Position numbers and translations under genes: made by a program
NCBI GenBank assembly: GCA_039519185.1
Contig: CM076854.1
Coordinates: 19,701,456 to 19,765,455 of the forward strand
Direction of reading: 5' to 3'
Source: Astragalus membranaceus
Lineage: Eukaryota; Streptophyta; Magnoliopsida; Fabales; Fabaceae
DNA: 64,000 nt
Shown: positions 42,489 through 51,752 of the stretch, piece after piece
How positions within the stretch are numbered: the first letter of the stretch is position 1
Layout of the letters: each line of letters starts with the position of its first letter
The notes under the pieces: model-generated
The model's input: the letters and a program-made list of their open reading frames with translations, nothing else
Told to the model about the DNA's origin: nothing
Database searches by the model: none

Positions 42489-43502
42489 ATGAGCACGGAG
42501 GGGTCTTTTGAAGACATTCTTTCTTGGGCTGGTGGTGATGATGCTCAAGCCGCTGAGTCAGCCCATCTCACTCCTCCGCCTCCTCCTTCTAAGACCATTC
42601 GTAAGGTATCTGGATCGAAGTCTAAGGCAGGGATGTCCTTAGGAGCAAGCTCTCATGGGAAAGGCAAGTCCCAAGTTCAGTTGCTATCTGATCGAAAGTG
42701 CAAGAATCTGCAGGTGTCGCCCAAAGGTGCACAGATTAGGAACCCTAAGCGTCATAAAGGTAGGAGGGACCATCCTTCCCCCGGGGGACTTTTTGAAGGC
42801 TTTGACCGGGCCGGGTATGAGGCTTACCAGAGGGGGAGTTAATAAAAGTGTGTCGGCAGCAAAGAAATAGTGCCTTGGGACGAAATGCATAATGGGTCCT
42901 CTAAATCTAAAGGAGGATCCCTTTGCTTTGTGCTCTCAAGTGACCGACTATGGTTCTAGGCTGCTTAAGAAACGTGAGGCTAAAATTGCGGACCTTGAGT
43001 CAGGTATTCTTTGATGCTTCTATTCCTGCGGTTTTCGTAAATTTTTGTTTATATGCCTTTAAGTCAGTTGCAATCTGTTTTTGCAGGGATTATTGAGGAG
43101 CGAGAGTGCTTCAAGTTGGAGAAAGAAAAGCTCCAGACGGAACTTGCTGATGCCGGAAGTGCCGTGCTTGAATTAAAGAAGTCTTAGTCTGCGTCAGATG
43201 AGAAGATGAAAGTGCTCAAAGCTACAAATATAGACCTCCAAGGCCAGTTTGCAGGCTCTCAGAAGGAGCTGAGTCAGGTGAAGCAGGAATCCAAGGAGAA
43301 TTTGCAAACGGTGGCATGTAAGGCCAAGCATTTTGCCAAGGCCTCTTTCAAGAAGTGCTTGGCCCAGGTTCTCTGCTTGTATCCAGATGCAGAGCTAGAT
43401 CTCTCAATCATCCATTTTGATCATGAGGTTCGTTGTGGAAAAATTGTGAAGGCTCGTACCGATAAGTCTGGTTATGACATCATTGCCCCCAGCCTCTCCT
43501 GA
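42489..43502 (+). pseudogene. Antisense gene of Tat-2 (coiled-coil protein)
   Basis: After the acceptor TTTTTCAG (42483) a frame opens MSTEGSFEDILSWAGG, with a basic nuclear-localisation-like region (NPKRHKGRRDHPSP) and a stop at 42842. A second frame then carries LNLKEDPFALCSQVTDYGSR and AKIADLE to a donor CAG/GTATTC (43004). An intron (43004-43086) leads to GIIEERECFKLEKEKLQTEL, a TAG where Gln is expected, and a coiled coil (VLKATNIDLQGQFAGSQKEL), ending at TGA 43502. Tat-group elements such as Grande are known to carry an antisense ORF between integrase and 3' LTR; position and strand fit. It converges on pol. Function unknown; this copy is frameshifted and has a nonsense codon. Confidence 0.6.
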
Positions 43503-44095
43503 ATCTCCATGATCATGTATTTGTTTGAATTTCCTTTAGTTATGTACTTCTTGTTGGCGCTTTGTGGCGGGGGGCCTCATCGTTGTTTTGAGGTTGCCCT
43601 AATCTATGTTTATGTAATTTTGAGACGATGACCCGTTCATGTTTGCTTTTAGCGCTGGTTTTTGTTTTACCACGCGCGAATTTATTTCATGAATCATCAA
43701 CGTTGTTTTTATCGATCTTTCGTTTCAGGCTTGCACCATTTCTTTGTCAAGTATGCTCTAGGGACAGTTTATCAGAACCCGGTCTGATTCTAACTCGCCC
43801 TTCAGAGGTTGCAACACATTTTAAGTTGCTTCGCGAAGCGAGTTGGTCGACTCGCGCCTCGGTTTGTAGGAAAGCGCAAACGATCATAGCGTCGATCTCA
43901 TGCCACCCCTTTCTACCGTCAGGATTTTACATAGTTGTCTAGTCCCCCGCCACTGGTGTTAGCACCTGGCTTTCTATCCTGCAAGTAATAGTAAGTATTG
44001 CAAAAACGAAATTTTGAATCATAAGAGTAAAATTTCATTCATTTACGCGCATTAACAGTCCACGCTATTACATTGGTTTAACACTTATGTCTTGT
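43503..44095. other. Spacer between convergent antisense gene and pol
   Basis: Non-coding. GGCGGGGGGCCTCATCG at about 43567 and a second G/C-rich stretch near 43950 are the only notable features. It would hold the 3' ends of two converging transcripts. Confidence 0.4.
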
Positions 44096-45139
44096 TCATA
44101 CAACAAACTTCCTTAGCTTATCAGCGTTCCAAGTTCTAGGTATTGGTTCCTTGCTCAGGGTCTCCAGTTTGAAAGTTCCGTTCCCTGTTTCTGCAACTAT
44201 TCTGTATGGACCTTCCCAGTTTAGGGATAACTTCCCTTGGGATGCATTCTTTGACCCTATGTCTGCCCTTCGTAGGACTAGGTCGCCCACCTCTAAGGTT
44301 CTAGGGACCACTTTAGCATTAAATCTTGCAGCCATCCTTTGCTTGATCACCATGTCCTTTAATGCTGCTTGGTTTCTGACTTCCTCAACGAAGTCCAGCT
44401 CCTCTCGGAGTCTTTGATCATTGGTCTCCGGGGGGTTTGGGTGCTTGGTTCTCTAGTTTAGTTCTCTGATTTCGACGGGTATGACTGCTTCTGTTCCGTA
44501 TGCCATTCGGAAGGGTGACTCATCTGTTCACGAGTGCAGGGTGGTCCTGTAGGCCCATAAGACATAGGGTAGTTCTTCCGGTCAGCAGCCTTTTGCTTCG
44601 TCAAGCCTCCTCTTTAACCCTCGTAGAATTACTCTGTTGCCTGCCTCAGCTTGTCCGTTGGTCTGGGGGTGTTCCACCGACGTGAGGCGGTGCTTGACGC
44701 CCAGGTCGGCCATCAGTTGTCTGAAACCTTTGTCTGCAAACTGAGTGCCGTTGTCGGTGATGACCACTTCCGGTATGCCGAATCTAGCCATGATATTTTT
44801 TTTGAAGAATTTCATACAATTTTTTGCCCTGATAGTGGCCAAGGGCTCAGCTTCGATCCATTTGGTAAAGTAATCAACAGCGACGATTAAGTATTTTACC
44901 TGCCCCGGGCCAGGTGGAAAGAGACCTAAAAGGTCGATTCCCCACCAAGCAAAAGGCTAGGGAGAGCTCAGGTATGTCAGTTCAGATGAGGGGGCGACGT
45001 ACACATCGGCGTACCTCTGGCACTTATCACATCTCTTTACATAATTTTGCGAATCTTCATTCATGGTAGGCCAGTAATAACTTGCCCTGAGTGCTTTTGC
45101 TGCCAAGGCTCGTCCTCCCAGGTGTTGCCCACAGATTCC
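44096..45139 (-). pseudogene. Tat-2 integrase
   Basis: Leftward reading: GICGQHLGGRALAAKALRAS, KRCDKCQRYAD (zinc-binding region), WWGIDLLG (first catalytic Asp), VAVDYFTKWIEAEPL, EVVITDNGTQFAD (second Asp), SVEHPQTNGQAEAGNR (Glu), LPYVLWAYRTT, and the C-terminal LEVGDLVLRRADIGSK and LSLNWEGPYRIV. Catalytic residues survive, but stops occur at 44957-44959, 44582-44584, near 44528 and 44453-44455. Three of these replace conserved Trp. Non-functional. Confidence 0.85.
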
Positions 45140-46009
45140 CTAGTGGATTTCTGCGAGCACATAATCTGCTTCTGGTTCTTCTACACATTTTAATAGAGGC
45201 ATAGAGAAGCCTCTACGGAAAATATGTCCTTCAATGACCGAGTACGATGATGCGCGCCTCCTTATCGAAGCCGCTTCTTTTGCTTCAGTGGGCTCTTGCC
45301 CCTCGAGAATGTACTGGCGGATTGGGGTTATCCAATTTTGGCTTGCTTCGACGGTGAGGACGAAGGTAGGTGATTCCTTGCTTAAGAGGACGCTTGGATT
45401 AGATAGAGTTTCTTGAATGACGCTCCGAAGGTTCCCTGGTGCTCTGGTGCTAGCCAGTTTGGAGAGTATATCAGCCCTGGTGTTGTCTCCCCTGGGTACA
45501 TGCTTTACCTCTGCCTTTTTGAACCATCCAATGAGTTCTCGTACCTTGACAAGATATTTCTGAAGTACCGGTTCGTAAGCTCCAAATGCTTCGTTGATCT
45601 GTGAGATGACCAACAGTGAGTCTATGCGGAGCTCAAGTTGTGTGTCGCCGAAGTCTTTGGCCAACTGTAGGCCGGCTATGCATGCCTCATATTCCGCTTG
45701 ATTGTTGGATGTGGAGAACGAAAATGTCAGGGATACCGCAACCATTAATCCTTCTGAGTTTTCAAGTATCAGATCGGCTCAACTTCCTTTGCTGCTTGAG
45801 GACCCATCCACGTGGAGGGTCCATGTCGTTTCTGCTCTGTCTTCATGTGGTGTCGTTGTCATTTCAGCTACGAAGTCTGCCAAAATCTGAGCCTTCATGG
45901 CTGGTCTTGTCTCGTACTTGATTCCAAACTCTGAGAGCTCGACTGCCCATTTGACCATTCTCCCAGCCAGGTCGGGGCGGTGGAGGATTTGTCCGATTGG
46001 CTGATTGGT
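45140..46009 (-). pseudogene. Tat-2 RNase H
   Basis: Leftward reading: RMVKWAVELSEFGIKYETRP, AQILADFVAEM, TWTLHVDGSSSSKGS (first catalytic Asp), a TGA where Gly is expected, then NNQAEYEACIAGLQLAKDFG (Glu), LRIDSLLVISQI (Asp) and HVPRGDNTRADILSKLA (last Asp). The double RNase H context of Tat/Ogre elements is suggested by length. It ends at a TAG before the integrase (codon expected to be Glu). A TGA separates it from RT at 46010 (Arg expected). Confidence 0.82.
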
Positions 46010-47182
46010 TCAAACCACCACTTGATGTATCACAAAATATGGTCTGAGGCGCCTGGCTGCGATTACGACTGCCAAAGCGACCTTTTCGACATTTTGGTAC
46101 CTTAACTCGGGTCCTTGTAGTGCCTTACTTACAAAGTACACCAGCCTCTGGCCAGCATTGGTTTCTCTGACGAGTACTGCACTTAACGCTTCATCGGCCA
46201 CAGCGAGGTATAAATACAATGTTTCTCCTTCCTCGGGACGTGTTAAGATGGGTGGTTCAAAGAGGGTCTTTTTTAACAGGGTCAGCGCCCGCTCTTGCTT
46301 GGCGGTCCAATCAAATTTTGTTTCTTTCTTCAGAAGTTTGAACAAAGGTAGGGATTTATGGGCTGCTTTTGAGATGAATCGGGACAGTGTTGCTACCATC
46401 CCGGTGAGCTTTTGAACCTCTTTCTTTGTAGTTGGTGAAGCCATTTCGGTCACGGCCCTGCATTTGTTAGGGTTGGCCTCGATGCCTCTCTCAGTGAGAT
46501 AGAAGTCGAGGAATTTCCCCGCTCGAACTCCAAAAGTGCATTTCTCCGGGTTTAACCTCATACTGTTCTTTCGGATTTCAGAAAATACTTCAGTCAAATC
46601 TTTGAGATGGTCTGGGTCGTTTTTACTTTTAACTATCATGTCATCCAGATATACCTCGACTGCCCGGCCGATTTGATTTTTAAGAACCTTGTTCATCATT
46701 CTTTGGTAAGTTGCCTCGGCGTTTTTGAGCCCAAAGGGTATTACGCGATAGCAATAATTCCCTTGCTCTGTAATGAACACCGTTTTCTCTTGGTCGGGCG
46801 GGAACATTGGGATTTGGTTATATCCCGAGTACGCGTCCGTGAAAGATAATAAACGAAAACCTGAGGCACTATCGACTAATTTATCTACGCTAGGAACGGG
46901 AAAGGCGTCCTTGGGACATGTCTTATTAAGATCAGTATAATCAACACACATCCTCCATTTTCCATTAGATTTTTTGACAAGGACTACATTTGACAACCGC
47001 GTGGTATACTTAGTTTCTTTTACAAAATTTGCCTCTATGAGGTCTTTTACAGCCCTAGCAGCAGCTTCAGCTTTCTCTCCCTTCTAGACTCTCCTCTTCT
47101 GGGCGACCCACTTAGTGTTGAGATTAACAGCAAGATGGTGGCAAGTTACCTCGGGTGGGATCCCTGGCATGTCAGCCGCAGA
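46010..47182 (-). pseudogene. Tat-2 reverse transcriptase
   Basis: A 328-codon open frame from about 46996 holds KKSNGKWRMCVDYTDLNKTC, SFTDAYSGYNQIPMFPP, FGLKNAEATYQRMMNKV, the active site VEVYLDDMIVKSK with both catalytic aspartates, then CTFGVRAGKFLDFYLTERGI and the connection domain EALSAVLVRE. Upstream linker sequence (ADMPGIPPEVTCHHLAVN, EANFVKETKYTTRLS) continues to about 47180 but is broken by a TAG near 47085. RT itself is the best preserved domain of Tat-2. Confidence 0.87.
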
Positions 47183-48595
47183 CTAGGTGAATAGGTCCGC
47201 GCTCTCCCTCAGGCAGATGGTGAGTTTTTCCTTGACCTCCTCAGGGAGGTCGGAGCCTATCTTGATGGTCCTGGCAGGGTCTTCTCCTAACTGTATGGAG
47301 ATGAATGCGCCATCTGGCTCAGGCCTCTTCATCTGCTTCTTGAGCTCCTTAGCGATGGTGGAATCTTCTTCCTCTTCTTCACTGCCTGGATCATATCTGG
47401 CATCTAGGTCTGCCATATTTACTTCAGCTTCTTTCGCGGATCCCCTACCTGGGTCTCTCACTTCAGTAGTCTCTTTTTCATCCTTAATGCTCATGTAGTA
47501 ACACCTGCGCGCCGCGCCCAGGTCTGCTTGGAGGGTCACAATCTTATTCTCTAAACTGTAGAATTTCATCTTCAAGTGAACTGTCGAGGTTACCGCCTCT
47601 AGCCTGCCCAGAGTGGGCCTCCCGATAATGCATTGGTAGACAGACTTACATGGGAGGACCAAAAAAGCCGTTTTGACAGTTCTGAATAAAGGTGGTTCAC
47701 TATCGGGGTCTCCATAAGTGACCATCAGCTCCAAGTGGCCCAGTGGTTTCGTTTTTGATCCGTTGAACCCGGTCAAGTCCCCCCGGTAGGGAGTCAGACC
47801 GTCGGGGGAGATGTTTAAAACTTGCAGCAAGTACTCAAAAATGATGTCCCCTGAGCTTCCCTGGTCGACCAGGATTCTTCTTACTTCAATGTTGGCCATG
47901 ATAGCAGTGATGATCAATGGGACGTGTTTATTTGGTCTTCCGTCGAGCAAATCCTTATCGCCGAAGGATAAAGGCGGCCTGGTTGGTCCCTTCCTGGGGG
48001 CTGAGGTTGAGGCAACGCTCAGGATTTCCTTCCATTTCCTTTTTATTAACTTGTTTGATCCCCAACCGTCGAGGGGGTTGCTTCCGTGAATCACCATGGC
48101 CACTGGCCTCCCTTTGGATTTTCGGGTGTCTTCATTCTCGGTAGATTCACCGTCGTCATCTTTTTCCGTTTTGGTCCCTTCACCAACTGGAGCCTTCCCC
48201 TTCCTAGGGGATCTGGATCTTCTTGTGGGGGATCTGGGCCTTTTGCACGAGCTGTTTGGTTCCCCCTCCTTTTTTACGTACTGCAATAGTTTCCCTCTCT
48301 GAATCATTTCCTCAATGTCATCTTTAAGAGCTCGGCAACCATTGGTATCGTGGCCTCCACTTCGATGATAGCGGTACCATTTCTTTGAGGGGTTCTGGCC
48401 TTCCCTTAGTACCAATGGCTCAGGTCTCTTGATGCTCTTGAACTCAGCATTAGCACATTCAGCTAGGATATTGGCCGGAGATGAGTTGATGGGGGTATGC
48501 TCCGCGAACCTGCGGGGGCGCACCTCACGATGCCCGCCTCCTGCTTCCTTTCGTTGCCGGGTTTCCCGGGCGCCCCCTATCGTTACCAACCTTAG
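47183..48595 (-). pseudogene. Tat-2 gag C-terminus and protease, 5'-truncated
   Basis: From 48595 leftward: ILAECANAEFKSIKRPEPL, then YRYHRSGGHDTNGC, where the first Cys of the knuckle-like motif seen in Tat-1 has become Tyr. KSKGRPVAMVIHGS leads to protease: PLSFGDKDLLDGRPNKHVP, RRILVDQGSSGDIIF (active-site Asp), FLVLPCKSVYQCIIGRPTLG, VTSTVHLKMKFYS. The linker IKIGSDLPEEVKEKL ends at TAG 47183-47185 where Trp of DLFAWS is expected. The N-terminal half of gag is lost where another LTR starts at 48596. The annotated first codons up to about 48590 come from that LTR. Confidence 0.87.
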
Positions 48596-49312
48596 TGTAA
48601 CACCCCATTTCTGAAGTGTCACCTCTCTAACTTAAACTCCTCTTTCTTTGTATTTATTTAGAAAAATGGACCAAATTTTTTTTGAAATCGAATTTGAAAA
48701 TGTTTTCTTGATAAGAACTTAAAAATAAGCTAGGGTATGACTCACTATAAAGAATGACTCCAAATAGGTCCAACATAAAGGTTACTCATATATTAAACAT
48801 ATGCATCATAATTACAACAAACTACAAGGCACGCTCACAAGCGGCATGGTCAACGCTAATACAAAAGACATGCACTCAGGCGGCATCATATCTACATGAA
48901 GAGGTATACTCCATCCCTAAATACATATGGGAGGTAAGATGCAAAAGAACTATGTACTAGGATACCTATCCTCAAAAAGACTTACATGACATTACCATTC
49001 TCTTGCCAGTACGTCGCAACCCGCTATCCTACGCCATCCCAATACCTGACAATATCACACACACACATACACCAACATCATACCTCTGCTCAGCTGATCT
49101 CACTAATGATAATAAGACGGACTCACCTCCCGGTCATCCTCATCGTCGAACTCCTCATCACTAGAAATATAAATCAACTCATGTGCTCCAGAGAATGATC
49201 CTGCTCTGCGAGACTCACTCACTGCCTTCCAGACTGGAAGAGTAGGTACAGGATGAGGTGAAAACATGTGCAAAGGTGGCGAAGAAGTACGAGCAAACTC
49301 TGGAATGATAGG
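48596..49312 (+). mobile_element. LTR-element fragment D, left piece
   Basis: It begins TGTAACACCCCATTTCTG directly at the end of Tat-2 gag, the typical start of a gypsy-type LTR on the plus strand. There is no coding domain in 717 bp. It is cut at 49312 by element B and resumes at 57184 for 56 bp. Confidence 0.5.
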
Positions 49313-51752
49313 TGTAACGCCCCGATTTTTATTAAAAATTATTTTGAATTAGTATTCGAAGTATGAATAATTTTGGAAGTTATTTTAGTTTATAGAGTTG
49401 TAAGAAAATATTTGTTGTGAAATCGGGATTTAAAAATGAATTAAAATGGGTTTTTACTATATTTATGCGCATACACCCCCTGTTTTGCTATTCGCACCCC
49501 CCTGCCCACCTTACTTACCATGTGCGTGCCCCACCCCAGAGAAACCCGGGCACTATTCCTTCTTCTTCTTCCTGGTGCAACGCAGAAGCGCAAACCAAAA
49601 ACCCTCTCTTCTCCTCAAATTCGTTCTCCTTCCCTAGGCCACGGTTTGGCCTGAAAATTCATCTTCCCACTCGAAATCACGCTCTGAGTTCGATTTTGGC
49701 CTCAATTTAATCGATTGGTGCTTCGTTCAGCTAGTTTCAGACACGACCCTAAAACCCAACCGAACGGTTTTGCACCTATTCCGACCACCACAGACTCCGG
49801 TTGGAAAATCGGACATCATATTTGGATTCTACTCGTCGAGACCTTCAGGAAACACTAGTCCTTTGTTAGTTTCGGTGAAGTTGACATCGGACCTGTTCGT
49901 ACTGTTAATTGCTCGTTTCCCGAGGAACCCGTAGACTTTCGGTGCTAAGTTCGTTACCATGGACGATTCGGCTCTGTGCTCGCTATCAATATTAATATTA
50001 AATTACCCAGGTTAGGGGGCTCTTCTTTATACCTATAATAGTTCTTAAGATAGGTACTATGTATAGGGTAGGTTGTTTGATGTTTGAATTGTTGAATGTT
50101 GTGTTAATGTCAAGTTGTTGTATTGAGTCATTGTGGTGAAGTATATTGATTGATGTGAAAATGAGTCTGATAGGAATTGTGCATATAAATTGTTTGATTA
50201 ATTACTTCAATGAAAGGAATATGGATATATGTTGGTTGTGATGAACTTGATAAAATATCAATTGAAGTGGTGTTGAAGTGGTGTGGATTAATTGTTGAAA
50301 ACGTTGGATAAATTATGTTGTTGAATTGTGAAAGAAGGTGTGTGTCGTTTCAGAGACGTCCTGAATTGTTTCAGAGACGTCCTGAATTGTTTCAGAGACG
50401 TCCCAAATTTCTTTCGAAAAACTGTTTTTGACATAACTTTTGACTCGGGAGTCCGATTGAGATGTCCCGAGATGTTTTGGAAAGCTTATTCAGAGGGCCA
50501 CCTGAATATTCTAGTTTTGGGCAATAAACATTATTTTCTGGAAAAATTATTTAATTGTGGGCCAGGTCTTTAAATACTACTGTTTTGGAAAACTTATCGT
50601 TCTCGGGGATTTTTGGAAAAAGGCGTCGTTTTGAAAAAGGGTACTACCCCGCTGAATTTGGGTGTTGGCTGTTGTTGGATGGGCGCCAATTGGGCAGCCC
50701 CTGTGCGCCCATATATGTTATGTGACAGTTTGGTCCTTAAAGCGTCAACTTAGTCTTTGCGTGTGTCGGTTGGTCCAATATTTGCGGGGTGGTGTAATTG
50801 TTGAGTAAAATTACTAACCTAAGGATACAAACTGAGTTGAAATAAATTGGAGACGTGAGAGCGGTGTGGGACTTCGGTCCAAAGCGGTGTGATGCCCTTA
50901 AGGCTTACATGTTGATGATGTTTGGGACTTCGGTCCAAAGCGGTGTGATGCCGTAAAGCTTATATGTTGATGATGTTGAGTTAAGAAATAAAAAGCGGTG
51001 AGTTTAATAATTATTATGGTTTATGTGTGGTGTTGTGGTGCATAGTCATAGTGTCACATGACTCATATTGCATAAAGCGGTGTGTAGGCTTCGGCCAAAG
51101 CGGTGTGGTGGCTTCGGCCAAAGCGGTGAGTGCCCTCCAGGCTAATGGCGGTGATGATGGATCCACATGCATGTTGCATTACATGCATTAGTCAAGCATT
51201 TGATGAGTGTATGGATGAATTATGAATATGATGATTGTTGTTGATAATGTGGTGAGTTGTTATGAATTAGTGTTGCTTGCTGCCCTTCCTTAATATAATG
51301 CTTACCTTAATTATTATTATTTGTGTAAAGAGACTTACCCTACTGCTTTATGTTGCTTCTTATGTCGGCAACTTGCAGGTAATCGAGAGTGAGGGCATTC
51401 TTATGCCTCTTTTCTAGTAGTGTGTCAGCTCTGATATGTAGCACCAGGGGGAGGGCGTAGTAGTACTGTTATTGTCATTTTGATGTATTGGACTGTTATG
51501 TTGATGTTCTGATACCATTCCGCTGTGTTGATGATATTTCATTATGTGCCGTAAACTAAAACAGGTGTTTGTGGGTCCGTCCCTAAACTATCGTGCTATA
51601 TATCGTGCTATTGTTTGTTGACCTATGTCACTCGATTATAAGTTGGTTGTTTTTATAAGCGTTGAAGTGTGACACTCTCTTTCAATGATTTTTTTTTTAA
51701 ACTCTGGTATTATATACATTAAATAATAGTTATTTAGAAAGGGGGTGTTACA
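49313..51752 (+). mobile_element. Element B 5' LTR
   Basis: 2440 bp, TGTAACGCCCCG...GGTGTTACA. It contains three 21-bp units (GTTTCAGAGACGTCCTGAATT) at 50347-50406 and repeated CTTCGG-CCAAAGCGG words at 50870-51130. A tail with GCAACTTGCAGGTAATCG and GCTCTGATATGTAGCA resembles the Tek-A LTR tail. Frames of 60-97 codons in it are repeated in the 3' LTR and are not genes. Confidence 0.95.

Larger units (their letters stand above)
30685..48595 (-). mobile_element. Tat-2: Ty3/gypsy Tat-group element with antisense gene, interrupted by other elements
   Basis: Components from right to left: truncated gag-protease (48595-47183), RT, RNase H, integrase (to 44096), a convergent antisense gene (42489-43502 with a promoter near 31403), and a 3' LTR at 30685-31059. 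Tek-A (31783-39365) and an Athila-like fragment (39465 to about 42343) lie inside. The 5' LTR and N-terminal gag are cut off at 48596 by another LTR. That all parts belong to one element is inferred from orientation and from the expected order; it is not proven. Confidence 0.65.

Noticed and set aside
49417..49710. Proline/serine-rich frame of 97 codons, repeated at 54871-55116
   Set aside because: It is part of the element B LTR and present in both LTR copies; no domain, and the two copies start differently because of a single base change.
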